NCBI GenBank assembly: GCA_019426215.1
Contig: CM033400.1
Location: forward strand, 24,226,568 to 24,290,567
DNA: 64,000 nt
From: Buddleja alternifolia
Taxonomy: Eukaryota > Streptophyta > Magnoliopsida > Lamiales > Scrophulariaceae
Reading direction: 5' to 3'
The notes beneath the pieces are model-generated. The model was not told where the DNA came from. It was given only the letters and a program-made list of their open reading frames with translations, and did no database searches. This document shows, in pieces, positions 46,941 through 59,048 of the stretch; positions within the stretch are counted from its first letter, which is position 1, and the number at the start of each line of letters is the position of its first letter. A program made the translations under genes and the position numbers.

Positions 46941-47445
46941 CAGAGACCGTATCAAGACAACAATAAATTCATATTCCTTGGGTAGTCCATGCAGGACCAA
47001 CATAACCAAATCAGTAGAGGAGAAAGGTTGGCTGACAATAACAAATTATCAGTAAGAGTTTTGATTTTACGAAGGTAGGCGTCACAAAAGAGATAGTCTT
47101 TGTGGATGTTACTGAATTTGTTTGGCTTTAGATTGTTGAATAAATCAGCTTTCAAGAGTTAGCCACATATCACGTGAAGTAGAGAGATGATGAATTTTGT
47201 GGTATATTTCTGTAGAGATAGTCGCCATAAGCCAGGTTTTGATGCTTTTGTCAGTGCGAATTCAATGAGAATATGAGGGGTTCAATATAGTTTGACCATA
47301 GTTATCAAGAACATAATAAGGTGGACGTGGTAGAGTGCAATCAACATAGCCAAACAATTCATAACTTGAAAGTATATTAGAAAATTGTGACTTCAAAAAA
47401 GATAATTCTCAACATCAAGTTTAATTGATATAAGGTTTGTGAGGT
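46941..47445 (-). pseudogene. Copia A gag remnant
   Basis: Minus strand: LTNLISIKLDVENYLF, stop, SHNFLIYFQ, and further on KPNKFSNIHKDYLFCDAYLRK with IKTLTDNLLLSA. This matches the Gag of short-LTR copia elements (the usual ADYLQKMKTLADNLA region). Stops and frameshifts are present. Confidence 0.75.
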
Positions 47446-48389
47446 TGGGAAGAGGAAGAGAAGAGGTGTGGGACGCCAGGGATGGTGGCGTAGGAGTGAG
47501 AGAGGCGGAAGACGTGGAGTAGAGGACATGGGGTGAGGATTTGAAATAAGATAAATGTTATTTCTAGTAAAGGAAAGGGGATGGGAGAAAATGAGGGCGG
47601 CGGTGGCAACAGTAAGTGGCAACCGTGCGCCGGTGAGTAGCCGCCTTGCACTGGAAAGAGGAGACAAAAATGGGAGTAGTGGCGCGGCGGTAGGTGGTGG
47701 CGTACTGGAAAAGGAGTAGTGGGCGCAGGTGGTTTGAACAACAATGACGGGGTTGTATGTATGAGTGGCGCCAGATGATGGGGGGTCAAGGTAGGTGGCA
47801 ATGGCTATGGGTAGGGTTGCATTAGGGTTAGGGTTTGGAGGTAATTTGCTATTTTGGGAATTAGGATTAGAGTGTAACATTTCCAAATATGGGAAGTGTT
47901 GTAAGAGAGTTGCAGTTTGTGAGACAGTCCATGGGGGTAGTTGTGGCTGTTGGATAGAAGGCAGCAGAGGCGACGAGTTAGGCATATGGAGGAACGACGA
48001 GGGTGGTAGCAGAAAATGACGAAGTAGTCATGGCTGGAGGTGGAGGTGCGACGACCAACAGAGGGTGATCGGGAGAGGTGAGAATTGTGGAAACATTTTT
48101 GAAAGAGAAAGAGAGAGGTAGCAACATAAGGTGGTGGAGAAGGTGTGGCATGTCTTGGGTGTGGCTGTGATGGAGTGGCAGAGGCAGCTGTTCCAGTGAA
48201 TAGGTGTCGGAGTCGGCGGGAAAGGGAGCAAAAGGAGTTGTTTGAGTGAGAAAGGAGAAAAGAGAAAGAAGACTGAGACTAGGAAGTGGTGGTCAAAACA
48301 TCCAAATCGACAGTGGCACCGAAGCAGGGTGCCAACGGCGTGATCGGTGGGCGGTGGCACTAGGGATCCGGGCCCGATGGATGATATCA
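47446..48389 (-). other. Leader region of copia A
   Basis: Lies between the 5' LTR and gag. It is strongly strand-biased (G-rich on plus), so several long open frames appear on either strand, but their products are low-complexity Pro/Ser/Leu peptides. Just inside the LTR, the minus strand reads TGATATCATCCATCGGGCCC, a degenerate initiator-tRNA PBS. Confidence 0.55.
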
Positions 48390-49110
48390 TGATGAGAAGA
48401 AGGTGGGAAAATGTATTTATTGTATTATGTAATTGTTGAATTGGTTATGCAAATGTGCAAGACAAGGTATATATGTGTATATACATAGTGCTCCAGGCAT
48501 GTACATAGGATTGTTAATCAAGCCAATTGAGCTGAGCTTTCCCAAGGTCATGCTCGACTTGATACTAAACAAGCTTCAGTATTCAAGGTTTGGGCTTCGC
48601 TTGACGAGCTTCAAGCCGAGCCCGAGCCGGTTTGAAATTGAAAGTCCAATATTTTTATCTATTTAGTAAAGGTTAACCAGATAATTTATCAAATAAGAAG
48701 CTGGTCTTTCAATTTTAGAACACTTCAAAATTATCATAATCAAATTATATTCATACTAAAATTCCTTCAATTGACTTCAAAAGGTCAATATAACGAGTAT
48801 TTCTTTACACTATGTTCCTATTGGCGAATAAAATGATAGACTTATTTTTTTTCTAACTCGAACTATCCATATTATCCTTGTAAATATGGCTTTTTGTTTA
48901 TAAATTATAAGTGATATTTATATAATTATATAATATGATATATCACATGTCCGAGCTCAACTCAAGTCGATCCTACCCAGCTCACGCGCGTCTCGAATCT
49001 TAATTCAAGCCCTAATTTTCAGTTCAAGCTGAGATTGCAAGCTTCAAGTCTGCTTGAATTTATTAACAGTACTACCAACACAAATATGGCCAAGATATAT
49101 TACACTAACA
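48390..49110 (-). repeat. 5' LTR of copia A, split by a hAT element
   Basis: 48390-48505 and 49075-49110 align with the two parts of the 155-bp 3' LTR (34448-34602). The middle is the hAT element. The outer end ACACTAACA is followed by the target duplication ATTAC. Confidence 0.85.
48506..49074. mobile_element. hAT-like MITE inside the copia A LTR
   Basis: 569 bp, TAGGATTGTTAAT at the left and the complement of TAGTACTGTTAAT at the right. The flanking octamers CATGTACA and CCAACACA are both recognisable derivatives of the uninterrupted LTR sequence (CCTATACA in the other LTR), consistent with an old 8-bp duplication. Subterminal GAGCC and GCTTGA repeats match 33831-34290. Confidence 0.75.
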
Positions 49111-49874
49111 ATTACTATATACATATTTATGATATTACTATTTTGACCTTTATTGACTCATTAATTGAATCAGTGACCTTTGACCTAATCAACCATTTTG
49201 TTTGATAAATTATTCACAAAACAGGAGAACATGAAATCCTCATAAAATTTTAAAGGAAGGTTGAGAGGTGAGGCCCCAATTGGATGGCCTGTCATTTCTC
49301 ATTTTTCAATTATTCAAAGATTAATTTAATCAAAATAGCATTTTTTTTTTGGCACATCTTAAAAATATCTCAAAAAAATGCTACATTAGAAATTCCCCCA
49401 AAACATATCAAATTTCCTTGAGAAATGGGTTTGGTTTTCATTTTTCACAAATTTTTCCTCCAGAAAATAGATTTTTTACTATCTATGACTAGACAGTCGT
49501 CCAACAGTTAAAAGATATTTAGTTGCTAATATATCAACATAAGTGTCAAAATAATTACATATCTTGATGCGAAATGACGCCAGGTGCAAATTAAGTTCCA
49601 CTTTGACTATTTTTTAATGTCTTAATCAATTAGTTTAAATTTAGATTTTCTTACAAATAAGAACTTATCCATATCAATTTCTTGAAAAAAAAAATAATGT
49701 TTCTTGTAAAAAAAAAACATATTACATCTCACTTAATCATTACACTTTTTTACTTTAAAAAAATCTATGGAAACACACTTTTATCATTATACGTCTACTC
49801 CTAAAAAATTAATTCTTACTTTTCTTTTATGAAAAATTAGAATTTGGAAATGACATGCCATCCAATCGGACTGA
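49111..49874. other. Intergenic, downstream of the NLR gene
   Basis: AT-rich non-coding sequence containing the NLR 3' UTR at its right end. No further element recognised. Confidence 0.5.
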
Positions 49875-52800
49875 TCAGAAGTGTCTGGTGACGACTTTAA
49901 GCTCTTCATTTCCCATCTCCCTTTGTTCTTCCAGAATTTGAAGAGCAGATTCCTTGATTGACTTCCTACACCATCTTACCTCAATCAACCGTAAAGTTGG
50001 AATGTCGCCTAATTCAGAAGGAATCTTCACCAGATTGTAGCAAGCTACCAATACCAGTTGTTCTAGCTTTACGAAGTGTTCGCTCCACGCATCCCATTCC
50101 TTAACTTTTAAACTCTCAAGTTTCAGCACTCTGAGCTGCTGGAATTCGTCATCACTTGTTTCCCATCTTTCTCCGTCGAAAGCATCATTTTCCAATTTCA
50201 AAACTTCAAGATATGGCAATCTCCCAATTACAGACATCTTTTCCCAAGGCAGCCCAGTTTTAGATAGAGTCAGCTTCTTGATATTCACGGGGAAGTTAAT
50301 CTCAGATGTCGTTCTGATATTACTTGGGAAGTTGATCTCGGAGAATTCGACTCTCAAACTACTCTCGAATTCCAGTTTAAGTTTATCAAGCTGAAGTAGG
50401 AAGCGGAGATCAGGAAATAGTGGTGGTCCACACACGCATTTCAGTTTGCGGAGATGTGGCGAACATCTTAACATTTCTACGTCGTTCAGCTCGAAAATAT
50501 GAACAGAGGAGAGGCTTTGCAGATTATTGATCAGTTGGGAGGTAATAACCCAATCTTTTTCAAATCTTGCTCCTTCTCTTACATGCAAATATCTCAACTT
50601 CACCATTCTAACAAGGATTGAAGGTATCGTAATAATGGTGCTGTAAGAGCTTTCCACTATAAGGAATTCTAAGTTCACTAGACTGCCTATTGACATCGGT
50701 ATATGATCTTTTATAGCCAAGTATCTCAAGTGGATCAGCAACCCGATTTCATCAAGATCACCATACAGCTTAGCAGACATGCTCAACAAATCCAAGATTC
50801 TAACAAGTTTCATGCTTTGAAAACACAATGATATTGGGTAAGGAAGATGGCCCACAAAAGAGCGAACATGCAATCCAAAGGGTCGTGTGGATGGAAAATT
50901 TCTCTTAGAATTAGGACAAACAAACAATCGATGGTGTCTCTCATAAATGGGGAAATCCCTGAAAGGAAACAATTAAGAAGAAAATTATATTCATAAGAAG
51001 CCTTTGAATGATAAATACATCACCATTTACATCTCCACAATTATATCATAACTAGTACTTGGAGCACACTCAATGCGTGTGCCTAATTTGTAAGAAACCA
51101 AAAATATTCTGTTGTATAATAATTTTTTTTCTAATTATGATAGATGCCATTGCCAACTGTAAGCTAAAATGAACGAATAGACTTACTTCCCGATGAACTT
51201 GAGGAAATTTTGTTCTCTAGCTTTTCTCAAGCACAAGTCACGCAATAGATCATGAATTTTACACGATTTAACTCCACCAGCTGATGTATATTCAGCAACT
51301 AGCACCAAACTTCTATCGATGAGCTCCACAAGATATTCTTCAGCTACACTCTCTGGGCTCTTATCTTCTTTCTTTCTTACAAATCCTTCTGCAATCCAAA
51401 GTGGCACCAACCTTCTAACTGAAACTTCTCTGTCTTCCGGGAAAGCTACAAAATAAAGAAAGCACGGTTTCAAATGATCTGGCAGATGTTTGTAACTGAG
51501 ATCCAGTATTTCCATGCAGTTTACGTCCCGGTTGGCAAAAATATGTGAAACTAAACTTCTCTTTACTTCATTCCATTTGCTTACTTGCTTGTCCACAGTT
51601 GAAAGAATCCCAGCTATAACAACTACTACAAGCGGAAGCCCTCTGCAGTTGGCAGCAATTTGCTTTCCAATGCTTAAGAGTTGTGGGGGGCAAGCTTCAT
51701 TATGGAACACCTTTTTCTGTAATAGCTCCCAACATTGATGTTCAGACAGCAGTGGGAGAGTGTGAATAATGCTATTACATGGACCCACATCTTTATTCCG
51801 ACTCGTGAGTAATACTCTGCTTCCATTTCCATCGTCAGGAAAATATCTTCTTAAATCATCCCATGGAGTTGAATCCCAAATATCATCCATGACAATTAGG
51901 TATCTCATTCCCTTCAATGTTTTGTAGATCTTTTCAGCCAAACTTTCATTGTCCATATTAAAGATTGTGTCTCTATCAGTCATGCTTAATGAACTCCAAA
52001 TGTCAACTAATAGATTTCTTATTTGATATGTTTGAGAAACGACAATCCACACGCATATATGAAAGTGATACTCAACTGAAGGATTGTTATACAATTTCTT
52101 AGCTAAAGTTGTCTTACCAAGTCCTGGCATCCCAAAGATGGTAATAACTTGGAGGCGCGCCGGTACCCCTCCCACCAACTGATGTAGAATTTCAGTTTCC
52201 TTATCCTCAAATCCCACTACAATGTCATCTAGGGCAGGACTTCTCCTGGCTTGTGACAGTGCTTCAGTATTAAAATGTTTTGCAACTTCAGATACTCCTA
52301 AATCATACTTCTTCTTGATCTTCTTTATAACACCAGAGAGCCTGAGGGTGAGATACCAAACAGGAACATCTCCAACCACAAATGATTTAATGAGATATTC
52401 TGCTTCATATGCCGCCTCTCTGATTAGTTCATGAACCTCTGTTGCGTTTATATTCTTGGGGTAAGATTGCGATTGCGAAAACATCAGCTCCTCATGGAGT
52501 GTTCTTATTTGATCCTTCACATCACAAATCAATTCATCTTTGCCATTTATTAAGTCCTCAAGATCATCCAGAAGAGAATCGACTATGAAGAGCGAATCTA
52601 CGGAAACGGTCTTCGTAGCTGTACAGATTCCCTTCAATAATTTGATGCAGTGCTTCTTTATCTTAGATTTCAAAAGCTCGATCTTTTTTAACAGATCATT
52701 AAGGTACCTGTTAATCTCTCCGGAGTCAACTCCATTCCTGCTGAAAAAGAAGGAATAAACAAAATTCCCTGCTATATTGGCAACATCTTGAAATCTATCC

Positions 52801-53261
52801 AACAGTTTCTTGACTTCCTCAAGCTCGGTGGATCGCAATGGTGTATCCCCAAGAACGGTGATAAGAAATCTCATCTCCTTATGAAGAGTGGCGATTTTTA
52901 GATACTCAACTGGAGCAATCCAATCCGGTTTACGATCAATTATTTGAATAAGGAAATCGATGAAGGCTGCTACAATTTCATGTTTCTCCGGATACTGCAG
53001 CTTTGGGACGTTGAAGAACTTCTTAAGCTCTGGCACGATAGGCGACAACGTTTCGAAGCGATATTCAAAGTCTGAATCATGCTGATGATTTGAGGCTATA
53101 ATATCATGGAGATGCGATAATTTAGTGAGGTAACAGAAGAGAGCTAATATGTGTTCTCTACACCATGGCAGCTTGCCTTTGCCATGGATCAACTGTGGTG
53201 GTAACTTGTCGAAAGCCATACAGTACAAAATATTTGAGAGAGATTTTGCAGAGGGAGCCAT
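49875..53261 (-). CDS. R1-type CC-NB-ARC-LRR immune receptor, 2 exons
   Basis: Exon 1 is 53261-51187; exon 2 is 50958-49875. A 228-bp intron (GTAAGT...CAG) joins them in frame, giving 1,052 residues. Residues 1-340 form the extended N-terminal region of potato R1-like receptors, including AAYEAEYLIKSFV (283-295) in the EDVID-like position. NB-ARC motifs are P-loop GMPGLGKTT (377-385), kinase 2 LIVMDDIWD (455-463), RNBS-B GSRVLLTSR (480-488), GLPL (541-544), RNBS-D CFLYFVAFPED (600-610) and an MHD variant IHD (669-671). Exon 2 encodes irregular leucine-rich repeats to about residue 1040. Such receptors sense pathogen effectors in the cytoplasm and trigger hypersensitive defence. No break is seen, so it looks functional. 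A MITE lies 124 bp upstream and a solo LTR 640 bp upstream. Effector specificity cannot be read from sequence. Confidence 0.93.
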
Positions 53262-53384
53262 TTTTCACTTCCCTGTTGTGAAGGTGTGATTGAGAGAATT
53301 TACACATAAACTGAGATAATGAAACTGAAAACGTAGGGTGACTAGCGCATTTGGGGTCCCCATACAAAAAACAGAAAAAGAAAA

Positions 53385-53635
53385 GGGAAAATTACACTCA
53401 CACCCCCCTCAATAATGTAATTACACAAACCTCCTCTCACTAATTGATAATTACAAACACACTTCCATATTAAAGATTTCTCACAATTACACCCCTTGTG
53501 TATAACAATTCTTATAATTACACCCCTGTAAACCTTACATATAGACCTCCTGAGGGGGTGTGTTTGTAATTACTAATTAGTGAGGATAGATTTGTGTAAT
53601 TACCCCATCATTGAGGGGGTGTGTGTAATTTTCCC
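53385..53635. mobile_element. Foldback MITE in the NLR promoter
   Basis: 251 bp. The left arm GGGAAAATTACACTCACACC and the right arm are near-perfect inverted repeats, extending inwards about 90 bp on each side, with ACACACCCCC and GTAATTACAC repeats. It is 124-374 bp upstream of the NLR start codon. Confidence 0.8.
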
Positions 53636-53739
53636 AAAAGAAAAAACACATTTTATATCTACACATTCATGACTTTTGGCAACTTGTACACAACCAATAT
53701 TCTACCCAAAATAGTCAACATAAAGAAACGGAGTAATAC

Positions 53740-53830
53740 CTTGCACACCCCCGCAACAATTGCGTAATTACCACAAGCCCCTTGACATTTTGCAAATTAC
53801 CACAAGATTCTTTGTCCGATCTTAACAACA
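53740..53830. mobile_element. Fragment of the TTACATGCACA MITE family
   Basis: ACACCCCCGCAACAATTGCG, TAATTACCACAAGCCCC and TTTTGCAAATTACCACAAG match the left arms at 28249 and 63388. The rest of the element is not found. Confidence 0.5.
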
Positions 53831-53900
53831 TTGTTTGAATATGATACTACCACCGCTCATCACCATACTGGCCTTCACCACTCAAATAGAACATTGTAAT

Positions 53901-55610
53901 TGTTGGGAATGTGCCCTCGATGCCAACGAGGAGTTAGAATATGTGGCACGAGTTTATATTATACAACCTCTAATTAATATAAAGGCAATATTCTATTGTT
54001 CGTATAATTCTTGATGGCATCTATAAGTCTTAAATGAACAACTAGTTCATATGTGTCAAGGCAAACCTTCGCACTCCTTGAGGAGATGGGCACCGGAAGA
54101 GTTTGATACTTGATCATTTAAATCGTTCGCAAGTCGGAGAATCTCAATTGGGCATTGAGATTCGTATAAGACTTGTATAACACATACTCTGACAAAGGAG
54201 TGGTAGTCGAACATTATGAGATAGTGGAAGTTTGTGTCATAGATACATTGATGGAATTAGTGTATTCGAACACGGCTCGTAGTAATCCGATCACATGAGT
54301 TTTTACTCAGTGACTGTTAATGATTAGATTACTGATTATGAAGGTATGCGTGAACCTTAGACCTGAGGAGTTACGGTCACAGTGTGCTTATGACGTTGGA
54401 TTTTGTCACTAGAGTAGTTAGGCCCAATTCACCCATTGGTGGGGCCAACCTTGAAATGTGTTTCAATAGACAAGTAGCATGTTAGGTGATTACCAAGATG
54501 GAATTCACTGTCTCGAAAGTAAACGAGAAGTATCCTATGCGGTCATAGGTAAATGAGATTGAAAGTTTTTTACCAAAGCTGATAAACTAACTCGTGTTTA
54601 GTGATCTCATATTACCATGATTCTTGAACATAGCATCAAGTCCTGTGAGTTTGACATATTCCATGACTCTCACTCGATCGGGATAAGTCAATGAAGGGCT
54701 TATACTCATACAGTATTATAATCTAGAGGTTCGTAATGATTATAATCATTTCGTACTCTATTGGGCTACGATGTGGGGCCACTGTGCTGGCTAGGTGTCA
54801 CCCACATCCTTTGGTATCCTCCCATTGTCAATTGAGAAGAATCTAGAGAGTCGCGCTATAAAGGAATAGACGGGGAAATCAAGTCTTGTATTTAGAGGGT
54901 GTTCTGATAATTTGTCCTTGGGAAGGATGAATTAATTAATTGGACAAATTAATTTAATTAGTTGTTTAATTGGATTAAACAATGGTAAATTAAATTAATT
55001 AGTTTGAATATTTAATTGACTAGGTTAATTAATTATTTAGACTAGAATAATAATTAATTATTTGATTAATTAATTAATATTGATTTAATCAATATATATT
55101 TAATTTGATTATATATTAATTGATTAAATTAATTGGACTAAGTTGACTGGGTCAACATAGCCCAATTGATTGTCCAATGACCCATATGGGCGTGTGTGTG
55201 TGATCCGGTGGGCTTAAATTGGAGGATTTATTTAATCCTCCAACACAAGCCAGATTACACAGTTGTAACAATTTACATAACTGAAATCCTCCACCAGAAA
55301 TACAAAGCAGAGGAGAAAACGTTTTCTTCTTCTCTCTTCACAGTCCACTCGATCTCGCCTAGCCACCATGGAGATTGGAGATGGAGATTTCCCAGAGTCT
55401 GTCCTGTGTGATGATCTAGAGACGGTACAATTGAAACGTTGGAGAAGATTGAAGATTCGCGAGGATTCAAAGTTGAATACGCAAAAAGGTAGATTTTTCG
55501 TATTCATCTTTTTCTAGTTTAAAATCGACGAAAGCCACAAGTTGATTTTGGTTTGGAAATCCGGATCTATTTTTCGTTTCTGTTACGCATGCCCTATAGG
55601 ATTCCCAACA
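53901..55610 (+). mobile_element. Solo LTR, copia family C, copy 4
   Basis: 1710 bp, TGTTGGGAATGTGCCCT to ATTCCCAACA, no internal region on either side. The flanks (GTAAT and ATACT) do not match, unlike the other solo copies. It is 640 bp upstream of the NLR start codon, and its LTR promoter would point away from the NLR. Confidence 0.8.
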
Positions 55611-56552
55611 ATACTAGCCTATATATAGTAGTATATTCACGCTTATCAAATAGAGTAAATAGTGATCCAACATCACCCCAAATGCCGATATTTTCTTCAA
55701 AGGTTTAAGCAACATAATTTCTTAACGTTGATAGAATCTTCCCGACGAGTAATACAAGTATATTTTATGCATTATTGCATATGTTGTGTGTAAATGAGTG
55801 GAGTGTGTAAAAATGTGTGATGTGTGAGTAAACATGTGTATGTGTCGTGTGCATAATTTGCTAAGATTTCGAGAAATAAGTTGGGATCTTAAGAAATAAA
55901 TTGAGAATTTTTCAACTTATTTTTAAGAAGCTTATAAGCTTCTCACATCTTATTTTTGGAGCTTATAATCCCCTTCAAAAAAATTAATCCAAACACCTTT
56001 GGGGTGCTCATATGCTAATAAACATCTAATAAGATGTTTTGAAGAGTTTATAAACTCACCCAAATATCCTCTTAAGTAAGTAGAATGGTGATATGAAGTT
56101 TATTTAATGAATGGGGGAGAAATTGAATTACATAAAATGGTTTTTATAATCTTCCATCAGGATGCATGCTCTCTGCCTTTACCATGGATTATCGATACAT
56201 GCTCTCTGCATTTCAACCTTTTGTAGTAGGCTTGAGCAGCTTTGGCGCTAAATCAGCCTGTGAATGAATTTAACATGGATCATCATCATCCATGGCCATG
56301 GGTTATTTGCTTCCATAGTCTTCAGATTATGGTGTTCTCTATACGGAAGGTCTTCATGCAACAGCGCATCGTACTTGAGAATCTTAACTGTGCAGGTACT
56401 GGTTTATGTATTAGTAGCAAAGATGGACACACATATTTAGCAAAAGCCAAGTTTAATATATTGTCGAATTACATAATATCCTCAAAGCTCCTACAAACAC
56501 TACAAGTTGCAGCTTAAGCATTTTTCAATCATCAGCCAGTTTGTGATGCACT
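55611..56552. other. Intergenic; MITE relic and APC10 3' flank
   Basis: At 55920-56070 are phrases such as GAGCTTATAA, CAAACACCTTTGGGG and ATAAGATGTTTTGAAG, related to the Tourist-like MITE at 19096. The stretch next to 56552 is expected to hold the APC10 3' UTR. Confidence 0.5.
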
Positions 56553-58459
56553 TCATCTCAATGTGGAATAAGTAATGAACTCTGTCGAAGTGAACTGAAA
56601 TGGTTGGCGAGGGATGGGATTCCTGCAATAGACAAGACATGATGGTATGATTATTGAACTATGGGAAATCATATTACAAAAAGGATAGAAAATAAGAGGA
56701 AATTATGACTCACGGTCGAGGTCCATAAACTTTGATTTGGCGCACATGAGTATCCCTTCCATTTAGATGATTAGACAAAACTGCAATTTGTAACATGAAA
56801 GTATTCACAAAGGTTTCCCTGCCACATATACATTAGCAAAGATTTTCTTTAGTTAGTTAATGACAAATACATACAGTTTTACATTCCCCATCATTGAGCA
56901 TTCAGATTTTTTTCCCACATAAAGATATGTGAAGCAAAGATTGCTTAGGAAATAAAATAACCTTTGAATTTCCCATAAAAGCTATTATCCATTTAGATAA
57001 CAAGCCAAATGTAGAAAATTCGACTGATAGGTAATGAATTTGAGAGCAATGGTATTCAAAGACACCTCTTACTTTTAAAGAATAACTGCATACAAAGTCA
57101 AAGAAATAAAAAAGACAAAGCCTCAAAGGATAATGTCAAATTGTTGAAAGAAAAATATTGGGATAGTTAATGAAGAAGATTGCTTCAATCGTTCAACTAT
57201 AGGCAACCCCAAAATTCACATGCTATTTAATGGGAAAAAGTTTTTTCTCTGTGGTAAATGAGAAGACAAATTTGTAGCCTTAAACCAGTGTTAACTACTT
57301 CTGCAAGATTACTTAACAGCGAAAAATCAATCTAATCCTGTAATCCATGCTGTTAAATGCAAATTTCAATTCACATGTCCAGCATCAGCAATAGTCCACT
57401 AATCACGGAATATATGAAGACAATGAAAACTACAACCCATCCGAGAAGAAGCAGTTGCTAAACCAAGTTATCATAGACAATAATTTGACAGCTTAAAATG
57501 AAACACAATCAAACAACTAAAAAGCACATGTTGCTTACCTCGGATCACTGCCAGACAATGATATACACACCCAGCCGGTTGGTTTAACAAGCTCCACTGT
57601 TTTTATCTCCTGAAAAGGAAAAAAAAAATGACTTCTGCCATGAAATCTTTGACATAAATTTCATGATAGACAGAGATAACTGCACTCTGAAATAACTTTC
57701 TTTTTCTGTATATATAGTATACAGAACTACCTTTAAGTTATGGAAACCATCACCAGCTCGAATTGAGATCTTACTAGGTGTGTAGCTCTCGTCAAGCTTG
57801 AAATCGACGTACAAAACTACTACTTGAAGTTTAACTTTCTTTTGGAATTGGATATTCACTAGATGAGGCTGTGCTCCATCCGATCTAAAATCCACCAGTG
57901 AGTAAGAAATCAGAAAGATGAACATGTTATCAATTGTTGCGTAATAAACACTATTACAAAACTTCATCCCAAGAATCCTTAGCTACGGAGCAATTTTAAA
58001 TCTACATGCATTCATCAAACTCTTTTGGCAAAATTCAACCCGTAACTTAGTGGGTGGCAATTTTGGTCCTTTTCTAATCTGGAATAGTCGCAGATTGAGT
58101 AGAATCGCCACCGGAATTTGGAAAATTGGCCCGAAATTGTCTAACACCTTTTAAATTGGGGATTTTCAATTTTCGGGTACAAATCAATTTGGATGAAATG
58201 GAAGACTAGTAACTATAAAAGAATGTTAGATAAGGAAAATAGAGACATGCATTGATGAAAGAAAATAGGCAGAGAAAATGAAGAGAAATGGTAACTGCCA
58301 ATAGGTATCGAGATTGTCGTCGCGGAGGTATGTGACGCCATTTCCAGGCTTGCAGGAGCTGACACTCCAGGCGGCTTTTTTGGCCATTTCACGGAGGCCA
58401 TCCTCTACAACCAGCTTCTCACTCCCTCCCATCACCTCCCCTTCCCATGACTCCGCCAT
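56553..58459 (-). CDS. APC10: Anaphase-promoting complex subunit 10 (DOC domain), 5 exons
   Basis: Exons on the minus strand: 58459-58296, 57884-57731, 57609-57539, 56818-56714 and 56622-56553. All junctions are GT-AG and in frame, giving 187 residues, close to the ~190 of other plant APC10 proteins. The DOC/jelly-roll domain spans most of the protein: [84 protein letters not shown] and [23 protein letters not shown]10 helps the APC/C ubiquitin ligase recruit and processively ubiquitinate D-box substrates such as cyclins. The C-terminus ends STLR, matching the Ile/Leu-Arg tail that docks on APC3-type TPR subunits. The start at 58459 is chosen because the only upstream in-frame codons are non-ATG. 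A SINE and two TGGGCT motifs lie upstream. Confidence 0.95.
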
Positions 58460-58638
58460 ATCCAACAATAACTATTGATTTTGGGGATAAACCCTAATTC
58501 TAGTAACCTTTTTCTTTTCCTTTTTTTTTTGTCTCTGTGTTTTGGATTTGAAAAGAGTGGGAAAATGTTATTATAATAAAAATAATAATGTGAATCGCTG
58601 CGTTTTAGGGCCGAGCGGAGGACAACTACTGTTCAATT

Positions 58639-58663
58639 TGGGCTCTTGTATTGTTCTTGGGCT
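58639..58663 (+). promoter_or_regulatory. Two site II elements upstream of APC10
   Basis: TGGGCT at 58639-58644 and 58658-58663, 180-205 bp upstream of the APC10 ATG. Paired TGGGCY elements are typical of TCP-regulated, proliferation-linked plant promoters, which suits a cell-cycle gene. Confidence 0.45.
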
Positions 58664-58800
58664 AGTGTGTTCTTATCTTGATTAACTACTTTCTCCAATA
58701 ATATTTATTGTATTTCGTGAAAGGAAAATATATTATTGTATCTCTTTTTTGGTTAAATATATATTGTATTTCTTTATGCCTTAGGTTGGGTAACAACTAA

Positions 58801-58952
58801 GGCTTGTTAACTTAGTGACATCAGTTTTTACTTTCATGTGGGAGGTCCTCAGTTAGATTATAGACTGTCTGTCACATGTTGTGATTTTTCTCTTCTTATT
58901 TGGAGTCTTATTATAGAGTCTGCGTGGCCCATTATTATAAAAAAAAATTGTA
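58801..58952 (+). mobile_element. Short tRNA-related SINE upstream of APC10
   Basis: 152 bp flanked by a perfect 13-bp duplication GGGTAACAACTAA (58788-58800 and 58953-58965). It has an A-box-like TTAACTTAGTG near the 5' end, a degenerate B-box region at about 58841-58860 and an A-rich 3' end. The structure and long duplication indicate LINE-machinery retroposition. The B box is poor, so it is an old copy. Confidence 0.75.
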
Positions 58953-59048
58953 GGGTAACAACTAATGACCAAAAAAATAAAACAAAAATAAAAAAGTAGC
59001 GTGACAATTCTCTTCAGAACCATGTTTCAAGTTTCTATTCAAATTTTA

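Larger units (their letters stand above)
34448..49110 (-). mobile_element. Ty1/copia element A, interrupted by three insertions
   Basis: Both LTRs and a 5-bp target duplication ATTAC (34443-34447 and 49111-49115) define the element. Minus-strand order from the right: 5' LTR, leader, gag remnant, IN/RT remnant, RT, RNase H, 3' LTR. It was later hit by a solo-LTR-family element at 44941-46288, by copia element B at 35217-44391, and by a hAT element inside its 5' LTR. Without the insertions it would be only about 3.6 kb, so part of integrase and other regions are also deleted. Confidence 0.9.

Noticed and set aside
47377..48390. 202- and 120-codon minus-strand frames in the copia A leader
   Set aside because: Low-complexity Pro/Ser/Leu peptides from a strand-biased leader; only the very end enters gag in another frame.
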